Under the pieces are notes generated by a model. That model had not been told where the DNA came from and searched no databases. It saw nothing but the letters and a program-made list of their open reading frames with translations. Positions 6,627 to 13,655 of a stretch of 16,583 nucleotides of DNA are shown here, piece after piece. This DNA is from Anaerolineae bacterium (lineage in GTDB: Bacteria > Chloroflexota > Anaerolineae > B4-G1 > SLSP01). The DNA is taken from NCBI GenBank assembly GCA_021159805.1, contig JAGHDT010000124.1, positions 1 to 16,583 on the forward strand, read 5' to 3'. Each line of letters starts with the position of its first letter. Within the stretch, counting starts at the first letter, position 1. A program made the translations under genes and the position numbers.

Positions 6627-7403
6627 ATGTCAACTAACCAACAAACCACCGCGAGCACCCTTGCCCACAACAGCGAGGAAGCAGCCATCCGGGGCAATCC
6701 CTCATTTGTGTGGCGGGCCGGGCAGGAGCGACGATTGGCCATGGTCTGTAGGCACGTCGACCTTGAAGACCGGCGCGTTCTCGCTGTCGGCTGTGGCATC
6801 GGCATGTATACGTCCGCATTCCAACGCTACTCACCACATGTGTATGGCATTGAGATCGAACTGGACAGGGCCGCTGAGGCGCGCCACCGAGCCGCCGGCG
6901 TAGCCCAGGCGGTGGGCGAGTTCCTGCCGTTCGAGGATGACAGTTTCGACGTGGTCTTCTCGCACGAGGTCCTGGAGCACGTCGATAACGATCGACTCTG
7001 TGCTACGGAGATGGTTCGGGTCACACGCCCCGGCGGCCACATCGTGATCTTCGTGCCGAACCGATTATATCCCTTCGAAACACATGGTATCTACTGGCGG
7101 CGCACCTACCACTTCGGCAACATACCGCTGATCAACTGGCTGCCCAACGCTCTCCGCAACCGGCTGGCCCCCCATGTCAGGGCCTATACAGGCCGGGGGC
7201 TCCGCCACCTGTTTGAGGGCCGGCCCGTCCGCAGAGTTATCGACACCCAGATCTATCCAGGTTATGACAACATCGTCGCCCGCCACCCGCAGCTGGGTCG
7301 TGTTATCCAAGCCGTGACCTATGGGCTGGAGCACACCCCACTGAAAGCCCTGGGGCTCTCCCACTTCCTGGTGCTGCAAGTTCTGTCAGAGTCCGGCGCG
7401 TAG
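6627..7403 (+). CDS. Class I SAM-dependent methyltransferase (Methyltransf_11 type)
   Basis: The 258-residue cytoplasmic protein has a Rossmann-type methyltransferase core. Motif I is VLAVGCGIG (51-59), the beta-2 end is GIEIE (E77 is a likely ribose ligand), followed by LPFEDDSFDVVFSHEVLEHV (100-119) and VTRPGGHIVIFVPN (132-145). The position after beta-1 that is usually Asp in the D-x-G-x-G-x-G motif is Ala54, a mild departure. The tail with H-F-G-N-I-P-L-I-N-W-L-P and R-N-R-L-A-P-H-V-R-A-Y-T resembles methyltransferases often found near glycan or lipid synthesis genes, but the substrate is unknown. The ATG has no Shine-Dalgarno; the leader from the likely promoter is about 60 bases. The next gene starts 8 bases after the stop, so the two are probably co-transcribed. 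Confidence 0.85.
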   Translation: MSTNQQTTASTLAHNSEEAAIRGNPSFVWRAGQERRLAMVCRHVDLEDRRVLAVGCGIGMYTSAFQRYSPHVYGIEIELDRAAEARHRAAGVAQAVGEFLPFEDDSFDVVFSHEVLEHVDNDRLCATEMVRVTRPGGHIVIFVPNRLYPFETHGIYWRRTYHFGNIPLINWLPNALRNRLAPHVRAYTGRGLRHLFEGRPVRRVIDTQIYPGYDNIVARHPQLGRVIQAVTYGLEHTPLKALGLSHFLVLQVLSESGA

Positions 7404-7411
7404 AGAGCTCT

Positions 7412-9628
7412 ATGGAAAGACAAGGTCCTAACCACCAGCGTCGGGATGGCGAGGCCGGCAGCGTCCTTATCGCTGCGAGCAATGCACGTGATCTGCAGGC
7501 TCTTCTGCGCACAGCGCACGCCATTGCACGAGCGCAAGGGGGGCAGATCCGTGTACTCACGGTCACACGCACCGGCGACCGTCCCTCGTGGCTTGTGGTT
7601 CCCGAAATCTACAAAGACATCCCAATTGAGACCGTCACTCGCGCCGGTAAGAACACCAGCACGGTGATCCTGGCAGAAACACGGCGTTACGACCCGGATA
7701 TGTTGATCTTGGGGGCCAACAGTCCTCTCAAGCAAGGCCGGTACCTCCTGGGGCGCACCTTGGACCCCGTGATTCAGGCTGCGGCATGCGACATCATCGT
7801 CCAGCGAGGCGAGACCGCACCGGACCTTCGGCGCGTCCTGATCCCGGCAGCCGGCGGGCCCAATGCGCCGCGCGCTCTCATCATGGCCCGCATCCTGGCA
7901 CCACAAGCCAAGATCACCACGCTCTACGTTGCCGACCGGAAGCTCGGGCAGGCCGAGGTCCTGGTAGGGAGAGCCCGTCTGGATCTGATGATCGGTGGGC
8001 TGGAACCGCAGGACCGCGCCGCCATTGAAGCACGCATCGTCCAGGCTACGTCGCCGGTCGATGGCATCCTTGAAGAGACGCCAGGCCACGACCTGCTCAT
8101 TCTCGGTGCCGGCCACGAAGGCATCATCGACCGGTTCCTGTTCGGGGATATCCCACAGGCTATTCTGGACCAATCCACCATCCCCGTCATGGTTTTCCGC
8201 CGCCGGCTGACCAGCCTTACGTCGTTCTGGCGCAGGCTTTGGGGCCGGATCTTCGGCTTGCTCCCCACTCTGACACTGCAGGAGCAGGCAGACGTACAAA
8301 AAGTCGTGCGCCGCGGATCGCTACCCAGCTCCGATTTCTTCGTCATGCTTACGCTGGCGGCGGTTCTTGCTGCTCTTGGGTTACTGATGAACGAACCTAT
8401 GGTCATCATCGGCGCGATGATTGTCGCCCCCCTGATGAATGCCATCATCGGCGTGGGGCTGAGTATCGTGCTGGGCGACCCCCGTTTCTTCTGGCGAGCC
8501 ACAGCGACGACACTCCGGGGTATCGTGCTCGCGGTTTCCATGGGATTCATCGTCGGGCGGATTGTGCCCGGCGCCGAGACCACCGAACAGATTGTCGCAT
8601 TGTCCAGCCCCTCTATCTTGCATTTGGCCGTCGCGCTGACTGCTGGCACAGCAGCTGCCTATGCCACCAGCCGCAAGAACGTTTCAGCAGCGCTGGCAGG
8701 GGTGGCCGTCGCGACCTCGCTGACCCCACCGCTCGTCAACATCGGCATCGGCCTGGCTTTCGGGAGCCCAAGCATCGCCGGGCGCGCCGCGCTGATCTTC
8801 CTCGCCAACTTGGTCGCCATCGTCGCAACCAGCGGGTTGGTCTTCCTGTGGATGGGATTTCGCCCGCAGCCTGGCGATCGCGATCGCGCTACCACTCAGC
8901 GGCGGGGATTCTCCACCCTGGGCATTCTGCTCGTGCTGATCACCCTCCCGCTGGCGATCTTCACCCGGCAGTCAATCCAGAACGTACAGTTCGAACGAAA
9001 CATTGATGCCGCCATCCGTGCTGAGGTACAAGAGATTCCCGGCGGTGAAGTCGTAAGCTGGGACTATGCCCGCACCGGGACGGATACCCTCAGCCTGGAT
9101 CTAACAATGCGCGTCGCCTACACGATATCGTACGACGAGGCCCGAGACCTTCAGGAGCGCATTGCGACCCGGATCAAGTTGCCGGTCGCACTCTCTTTGA
9201 GCATGGTCCCTGCAAAACGGCTGGAGGCCTTTGTACCACCGACACCGACCCTCACACCTACGACTAGGCCGACAGGCGTTCCGACGGAGCCGCCGTCACC
9301 CACACCGACAGCGACTGCTGCGCCGACATCCACAGCGACGCCCACAGCGACATCGACGATGACGCCGACTCCCACCAGTACCCCTCTCCCTACGAATACG
9401 CCTACGCCGACACCCTGGATCCTGACCGTCGTCAACGTGGGCAGCGCGGGACTGCGCGTCCGCTACGCCCCTGACGGTCAGACGATGGGACGTATCGCTG
9501 AAGGCAGTGCCGTCGTGGTCCTGCAGGGTCCGGTGCAAAGCGGCGATGTGATATGGTACCAGGTCAACGCTATCGCCACGCATCTTCAGGGGTGGGTCAG
9601 TGGAGAATTCCTGGCCCCCGGGCCCTGA
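7412..9628 (+). CDS. Usp-Usp-DUF389 membrane protein with Thr/Pro linker and C-terminal SH3 domain
   Basis: This 738-residue protein combines four modules. Residues about 15-132 and 138-263 are two universal-stress-protein domains; the first ends L-I-L-G-A-N-S...G-R-T-L-D-P-V-I, the second L-I-L-G-A-G-H-E-G...F-G-D-I-P-Q-A-I, degenerate forms of the Usp G-x2-G-x9-G-S nucleotide loop. Residues 305-520 are the DUF389 membrane domain with its signature I-I-G-A-M-I-V-A-P-L-M (332-342) and six or seven helices. Residues 525-605 form a soluble alpha/beta segment. Residues 609-668 are almost only Thr, Pro, Ser and Ala. Residues 671-738 look like a bacterial SH3 domain (L-R-V-R-Y-A-P-D-G, W-Y-Q-V, G-W-V-S-G-E-F-L). 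Usp domains should be cytoplasmic and SH3 extracytoplasmic, so the protein would span from stress or nucleotide sensing inside to the envelope outside. That role is inference. Confidence 0.88.
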   Translation: MERQGPNHQRRDGEAGSVLIAASNARDLQALLRTAHAIARAQGGQIRVLTVTRTGDRPSWLVVPEIYKDIPIETVTRAGKNTSTVILAETRRYDPDMLILGANSPLKQGRYLLGRTLDPVIQAAACDIIVQRGETAPDLRRVLIPAAGGPNAPRALIMARILAPQAKITTLYVADRKLGQAEVLVGRARLDLMIGGLEPQDRAAIEARIVQATSPVDGILEETPGHDLLILGAGHEGIIDRFLFGDIPQAILDQSTIPVMVFRRRLTSLTSFWRRLWGRIFGLLPTLTLQEQADVQKVVRRGSLPSSDFFVMLTLAAVLAALGLLMNEPMVIIGAMIVAPLMNAIIGVGLSIVLGDPRFFWRATATTLRGIVLAVSMGFIVGRIVPGAETTEQIVALSSPSILHLAVALTAGTAAAYATSRKNVSAALAGVAVATSLTPPLVNIGIGLAFGSPSIAGRAALIFLANLVAIVATSGLVFLWMGFRPQPGDRDRATTQRRGFSTLGILLVLITLPLAIFTRQSIQNVQFERNIDAAIRAEVQEIPGGEVVSWDYARTGTDTLSLDLTMRVAYTISYDEARDLQERIATRIKLPVALSLSMVPAKRLEAFVPPTPTLTPTTRPTGVPTEPPSPTPTATAAPTSTATPTATSTMTPTPTSTPLPTNTPTPTPWILTVVNVGSAGLRVRYAPDGQTMGRIAEGSAVVVLQGPVQSGDVIWYQVNAIATHLQGWVSGEFLAPGP
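9236..9415 (+). repeat. Low-complexity Thr/Pro-coding tract
   Basis: About 180 bases built from imperfect repeats of ACG/CCG/ACA-rich triplets code for the Thr-Pro-Thr-Ala linker between the DUF389 part and the SH3 domain. Such tracts are prone to length change by slippage and are common in Chloroflexota surface proteins. Confidence 0.85.
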
Positions 9629-9631
9629 AAC

Positions 9632-9640
9632 TGCTACACT
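9632..9640 (+). promoter_or_regulatory. Possible extended -10 promoter before the methyltransferase at 9692
   Basis: TGCTACACT matches the extended -10 form TGnTAnnnT and lies 52 bases before the ATG at 9692. No good -35 box is seen. It may give the methyltransferase its own transcript in addition to read-through from the DUF389 gene. Confidence 0.3.
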
Positions 9641-9691
9641 GACCGGCACACCGGACAACCGACTCCCCTCACTGCACACTGGAGGTGACAC

Positions 9692-10465
9692 ATGCAGGGA
9701 TATGAAAAGGACTTCGCCCAGGTCTACAACATGCGCTGGACCCACTTCGCCAAGGATGTCGCGCCCAAGATCCACACCTTCTTTGAGGCAAATTCCGGTG
9801 ACCTGACATCCAAACGTATCCTGGACATCGCCTGCGGCACCGGTCAATTGGCCGTCTACTTCCTGGAACAGGGCTATGAGGTCGTTGGCCTGGATCTTTC
9901 ATCCGCTATGCTCGCGCACGCCAGAGAGAACGCGCGTGCCTACATCGAACAGAGCAAGGCCAGGTTCGTGGAGGCTGATGCAGCGGACTTCACGATGGAC
10001 GAGCGCTTCGGCCTCGCAATCTCCACCTTCGATGCACTCAACCACCTCCCCGACTTCGATGACCTGGCAGGCTGCTTTGTCTCGACCGCCGGTGTACTGG
10101 AACCCGGCGGGTGGTTCATCTTCGATCTCAACACCCGGTTCGGGCTCCAGCGGTGGGGCGGCATCAGCGTGCAGGAGGAAGAGGACCTCGTCCTGATCAC
10201 GCGTGGCGTGGTCTCAGAGCAAGAAGGGCGCGCCTACACGCAGATCTCGGGGTTCCTCCGCCGCGACGACGGCTTTTACGAACGCTTCGGCGAGGTCGCC
10301 TACAACACCATCTTTGCTTTGGATGACGTCGCATCAGCGCTGCAGGATGCCGGCTTCGACAAGGTATACTTTGCGGCAGCGCGTGCCCTTGATCTCCCCC
10401 TGGACGCCCCGGAGACGTATGGCAGGGTCTTCATCGTCGCGCAGAAAAGCGCAGACGAGGATTGA
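9692..10465 (+). CDS. Class I SAM-dependent methyltransferase
   Basis: The 257-residue soluble protein has a complete SAM-binding core: motif I ILDIACGTG (43-51), GLDLS with D68 to bind the ribose, an acidic motif III E-A-D-A-A-D-F (94-100), F-D-A-L-N-H-L (113-119), and L-E-P-G-G-W-F-I-F-D-L-N-T (136-148). The F-D-L-N-T segment followed by an inserted beta-rich cap (about 150-215) is typical of a large bacterial subfamily with mostly unknown small-molecule substrates. ATG 9692 has the best ribosome binding site in the window, GGAGGTGA three bases upstream, suggesting strong translation. It lies 63 bases after the DUF389 gene and directly before uvrB. It is not closely similar to either of the other two methyltransferases in the window. 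Confidence 0.87.
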   Translation: MQGYEKDFAQVYNMRWTHFAKDVAPKIHTFFEANSGDLTSKRILDIACGTGQLAVYFLEQGYEVVGLDLSSAMLAHARENARAYIEQSKARFVEADAADFTMDERFGLAISTFDALNHLPDFDDLAGCFVSTAGVLEPGGWFIFDLNTRFGLQRWGGISVQEEEDLVLITRGVVSEQEGRAYTQISGFLRRDDGFYERFGEVAYNTIFALDDVASALQDAGFDKVYFAAARALDLPLDAPETYGRVFIVAQKSADED

Positions 10466-10489
10466 TCAACTATGTCTTCCCGCTATAAT
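10462..10489 (+). promoter_or_regulatory. uvrB promoter
   Basis: TTGATC (10462-10467), overlapping the preceding stop codon, is followed after 16 bases by a perfect TATAAT (10484-10489). Transcription would start near 10496, immediately before the SOS box, leaving a leader of about 40 bases with its own Shine-Dalgarno. Confidence 0.6.
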
Positions 10490-10499
10490 GGCAGTGGAT

Positions 10500-10513
10500 C
10501 GAACAAGTGTTCT
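10500..10513 (+). promoter_or_regulatory. LexA/SOS box of uvrB
   Basis: CGAACAAGTGTTCT matches 13 of 14 positions of the Gram-positive LexA (DinR) box CGAACRNRYGTTYC, with the core GAAC-AAGT-GTTC intact. It sits a few bases past the predicted transcript start of uvrB, where bound LexA would block transcription. uvrB is a classical SOS gene, which makes a chance match unlikely. Confidence 0.75.
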
Positions 10514-10535
10514 TAAGTTGTGGCGGAGGGAACCT

Positions 10536-12545
10536 ATGCCAGAGTTCCAGCTCGTATCCAGCTTCAGGCCCACAGGCGATCAGCCTGAAGCGATCAAGGC
10601 GCTCGTCGAAGGCATCGAGCGAGGCGACCGACACCAGGTTCTAAAGGGTGCCACCGGCACGGGCAAGACGTTTACCATCGCCAACGTCATCGCGGCGGTC
10701 AAGAAGCCGACGCTGGTCCTGGTGCACAACAAGACCTTGGCGGCCCAGCTCTACTCGGAGTTTCGGGGGCTGTTTCCCAATAGCGCTGTCGAGTACTTCG
10801 TTTCCTACTACGACTATTACCAGCCTGAGGCATACCTGCCGCAGAGCGACCTCTATATCGAGAAGGATTCCGACATCAACGACGAGATCGACCGGCTGCG
10901 GCTGGCGGCCACGGCCGGTGTGCTGACGCACCGGGACGCGATCGTCGTGGCCTCGGTATCGGCCATTTACGCGCTGGGTAATCCGCAGGAGTGGGGACGC
11001 GTGATCCTGCCCGCTCAGGTCGGCCAGCATGTGCGCCGAGAGACCATCATGCGCCACCTCGTCAGCATCTACTACGACCGCAACGACCTCGACTTTAAGC
11101 GCGGCACATTTAGGGCGCGCGGCGACGTGCTTGAGATTCGTCCCGCCTATACTGAGACGGCCTACCGAATCTCATTCTGGGGCAACGAGATCGAGAGCAT
11201 TATGGAGGTTGACCCGCTCACCGGTGCGATCTTGGATCGGCCCAACGAGATCCAGATCTTTCCCGCCAAGCACTACGTGACGTCCGAGGAGCGCGTCCAG
11301 CAAGCCATCATCGACATCGAAGAGGAGCTCGAGACGCGTCTGGAGGAACTGAACGCACAGGACAAACTGCTCGAAGCGCAGCGTCTGGAACAGCGCACGA
11401 GATACGACCTGGAGATGATCCGGGAGATCGGCTACTGCTCCGGCATTGAGAATTACTCCCGGCATATGGATCAACGCAAGGCCGGAGAGCCTCCCTGGAC
11501 GTTGATGGACTACTTCCCCGCTGATTATCTGCTCATCATCGACGAGTCGCATATGATGATCCCGCAGGTCCGAGGGATGTACAACGGGGACCGCAGCCGC
11601 AAAGGGACCCTGGTTGACTATGGCTTCCGGCTTCCCTCGGCGTTGGACAACCGTCCGCTGATGTTCCACGAATTCGAGGAACGAGTCAACCAGGTGATCT
11701 ACACCTCCGCGACTCCGTCAGCATACGAACTCCAGCTCGCGACACAGGTCGTGGACCAGGTGATCCGGCCGACCGGTGTCGTGGATCCCCAGATCATTAT
11801 CCGGCCGATCCAGGGCCAGATCGACGACCTGATCGGACGGCTCCGGGAGCGCATCGAGAACGGCCAACGAGCCTTGGTGACAACGCTCACCAAGAAAATG
11901 TCCGAAGACCTCTCTGAGTACCTCCGCGAGCTCAACTTCAAGGTTCAATACCTTCACAGCGTGGTACAGACCATAGAGCGCATCGAGATCCTTCGCGATC
12001 TGCGCCTGGGCCGGTACGACGTTGTCGTCGGGATCAACCTCTTGCGTGAGGGATTGGACCTGCCGGAGGTGAGCCTGGTGGCCATCTTGGACGCCGACAA
12101 ACAGGGGTTCCTCCGCAGCGCCACCGCCCTTATTCAAACTATCGGGCGCGCCGCCCGGCACACGGAAGGTACCGTGGTGATGTACGCGGATAAGATGACC
12201 GACGCGATGACCACGGCCATTGAGGAGACCAACCGGCGCCGTGAGGTCCAGCAGGCATACAACGAAGAGCACGGGATCAAGCCGAAGACCATTATGAAGG
12301 AAATCCGGGACCTCACGGATCGCGTCCGGGCCACTACGCAGGACAAGAGCGCACTGGACCTCGCCCCGGAGGAGCTGGAGCCGACAGACCTCGACAAGCT
12401 CATCCGAGATTTGGAGAAGGAGATGCGCGCCTCGGCCGAGAACTGGGAATTCGAGAAGGCTGCTACACTGCGCGATCAGATCTTTGAGTTGCGGGGTATC
12501 CTGGAGATCAAGGCTCCACTCTGGCAGCGCGATCGCAAGAAATAG
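10536..12545 (+). CDS. uvrB: UvrABC system protein B (excinuclease subunit)
   Basis: UvrB is the damage-verifying helicase-like subunit of nucleotide excision repair. It is loaded by UvrA, inserts its beta-hairpin between strands and recruits UvrC. The 669-residue product is of normal length. It shows Walker A GATGTGKT (38-45), the beta-hairpin region YYDYYQPEAYLP (91-102), the DESH box (336-339), SATPSAYEL (391-399), NLLREGLDLPEVSLVAILDADK (501-522), Q-T-I-G-R-A-A-R (534-541) and a C-terminal UVR domain (about 620-655) that contacts UvrC. One oddity: the usual Y-L-H-S-(D/E) motif reads Y-L-H-S-V at 472-476. The open frame extends far upstream, but ATG 10536 is chosen because GGAGGG lies 5 bases before it and the product then begins like other UvrB proteins. 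An in-frame ATG at 10488 overlaps the -10 box. uvrA and uvrC are not in the window. Confidence 0.96.
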   Translation: MPEFQLVSSFRPTGDQPEAIKALVEGIERGDRHQVLKGATGTGKTFTIANVIAAVKKPTLVLVHNKTLAAQLYSEFRGLFPNSAVEYFVSYYDYYQPEAYLPQSDLYIEKDSDINDEIDRLRLAATAGVLTHRDAIVVASVSAIYALGNPQEWGRVILPAQVGQHVRRETIMRHLVSIYYDRNDLDFKRGTFRARGDVLEIRPAYTETAYRISFWGNEIESIMEVDPLTGAILDRPNEIQIFPAKHYVTSEERVQQAIIDIEEELETRLEELNAQDKLLEAQRLEQRTRYDLEMIREIGYCSGIENYSRHMDQRKAGEPPWTLMDYFPADYLLIIDESHMMIPQVRGMYNGDRSRKGTLVDYGFRLPSALDNRPLMFHEFEERVNQVIYTSATPSAYELQLATQVVDQVIRPTGVVDPQIIIRPIQGQIDDLIGRLRERIENGQRALVTTLTKKMSEDLSEYLRELNFKVQYLHSVVQTIERIEILRDLRLGRYDVVVGINLLREGLDLPEVSLVAILDADKQGFLRSATALIQTIGRAARHTEGTVVMYADKMTDAMTTAIEETNRRREVQQAYNEEHGIKPKTIMKEIRDLTDRVRATTQDKSALDLAPEELEPTDLDKLIRDLEKEMRASAENWEFEKAATLRDQIFELRGILEIKAPLWQRDRKK

Positions 12546-12561
12546 CCAGATGCCTCGTGCA

Positions 12562-12589
12562 TTGTCAAACTCGCGGTGTCGGGTATAGT
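12562..12589 (+). promoter_or_regulatory. Promoter of the PSP1-domain gene
   Basis: TTGTCA (12562-12567) and TATAGT (12584-12589), each matching 5 of 6 consensus positions, are separated by 16 bases in the gap after uvrB. Transcription would start near 12596, giving the PSP1 gene a leader of about 105 bases if translation begins at 12704. Confidence 0.5.
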
Positions 12590-12703
12590 TATCGGCGATA
12601 TGCGCACAGAGTTCGTTGACGTGGTGTGCGCCCGGAACCAGTCAGATTATCCGGCGGATGCGACCGTATCGGTTGCATCTCCGGCGAAAGACATAACGAA
12701 CCT

Positions 12704-13609
12704 ATGGGAACTACGGCACAGCCAGACGTAAACAGAAGCGGCGGAGCTCGGCCTGAACAGCCGTCGGTGGGCCCCACCGTTGTGGGTATTCGATTCCAGC
12801 CGGCAGGCAAGCCTTATCACTTCATCGCGCCGGAGACACTGACCCCAACTCCTGACGACTGGGTAGTTGTGGAAACCGTCTATGGTGAGCAGATTGGACA
12901 GGTAACCCACCTTACCCAGGAAGAACCGGCCTCCGCCAGGTCACGGAAGCTCCGCCCGGTGCTTCGCCAGGCCTCAGGCCTGGACATGGCCCGCCACAGC
13001 GTGATGGTGGAGCGTGCAGAGCGCCTGGTCGAGGTGGCTCAGGAAGAGGTCCGCAACAACAATCTGGATTTCAAGATCATCAGTGCCGAGCTGACCCTGG
13101 ACGGGAGCAGCGCCATCCTCCTGTGCTGCGGCAATGTTGCGAAGAAGTCGTTGGCACCGCTGCGCCGCCGGATCGCCTCCAGGATGAGTTGTCGCGTGGA
13201 GCTGCGCTCAGTTGGGCCACGTGACCATGCCAAGGCCCTGGATGGCTACGGTGTCTGCGGTGAGCCCCGGTGCTGCAGCCGCTTCCTAACCGAATTCCAG
13301 CCAGTCTCCATCCGGATGGCCAAGGATCAGTCGATCTCTATGGCGCCAACGGATATCACCGGCATGTGCGGGCGGCTTCGCTGCTGTTTGGCCTACGAGC
13401 ATAAGGTCTACAAAGAGGAAGCCAAGAACCTGCCGCGGATCAAATCCCGTGTCAAGACGGATAAGGGGATCGCGCGGGTTATCGACCTGGACATCCTGAA
13501 GGGCGACGTGATTGTGGAGATTCCGCCAGATGGTCCACGGCGCGACCGCGAGCGCTTCCGCTACCCGGCGACGGAGGTTGAGGTCATCCCCCGTGACCAA
13601 CAGTCATAG
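12704..13609 (+). CDS. ricT: PSP1-domain protein, RicT (YaaT)-like
   Basis: The 301-residue product is a PSP1 (PF04468) protein. In Bacillus the homologue RicT (YaaT) acts with RicA and RicF as an Fe-S-containing complex that modulates RNase Y and phosphorelay. The two cysteine motifs are intact: V-C-G-E-P-R-C-C-S-R-F-L (C185, C190, C191) and M-C-G-R-L-R-C-C (C222, C227, C228), the residues expected to hold the clusters. The N-terminal half has V-V-G-I-R-F-Q and G-E-Q-I-G-Q-V, usual for the domain. ATG 12704 is preferred because homologues begin shortly before V-G-I-R-F; a GTG at 12626 would add 26 residues of no family likeness. Neither start has a clear Shine-Dalgarno. No ricA or ricF is present here. 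The symbol rests on family likeness; function outside Firmicutes is less established. Confidence 0.85.
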   Translation: MGTTAQPDVNRSGGARPEQPSVGPTVVGIRFQPAGKPYHFIAPETLTPTPDDWVVVETVYGEQIGQVTHLTQEEPASARSRKLRPVLRQASGLDMARHSVMVERAERLVEVAQEEVRNNNLDFKIISAELTLDGSSAILLCCGNVAKKSLAPLRRRIASRMSCRVELRSVGPRDHAKALDGYGVCGEPRCCSRFLTEFQPVSIRMAKDQSISMAPTDITGMCGRLRCCLAYEHKVYKEEAKNLPRIKSRVKTDKGIARVIDLDILKGDVIVEIPPDGPRRDRERFRYPATEVEVIPRDQQS

Positions 13610-13630
13610 ACAGTCCAAGATACACCAGAC

Positions 13631-13652
13631 GGGCCCGCCAATGAGCGGGCCC
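13631..13652 (+). terminator. Intrinsic terminator between convergent genes
   Basis: GGGCCCGC and GCGGGCCC form a perfect 8-bp all-GC stem around CAATGA, followed on the plus strand by ATTTCATT. It lies 21 bases after the PSP1 gene stop and 3 bases from the end of the convergent glycosyltransferase gene, so it probably stops transcription from both sides, best from the plus side. Confidence 0.75.
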
Positions 13653-13655
13653 ATT

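Noticed and set aside
7319..8299. 326-residue minus-strand frame opposite the Usp domains
   Set aside because: No recognisable domain, no start signal, and it lies opposite the well-supported Usp-DUF389 gene.
8874..8887. Overlapping GCGATCGC palindromes like the cyanobacterial HIP1 sequence
   Set aside because: Only this local double copy was noticed; it is explained by the codons for G-D-R-D-R in a GC-rich genome.
8980..8992. GAAC-N5-GTTC resembling an SOS box
   Set aside because: The spacer is five bases rather than four and the site lies deep inside the Usp-DUF389 coding sequence, far from any promoter.
9236..9415. Tandem repeats considered as a possible CRISPR or minisatellite array
   Set aside because: The repeats are imperfect, have no spacers, and code in frame for a Thr/Pro linker.
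10203..10535. N-terminal extension of uvrB into the preceding gene
   Set aside because: It overlaps the methyltransferase in another frame and the uvrB promoter; the Shine-Dalgarno and family start support ATG 10536.
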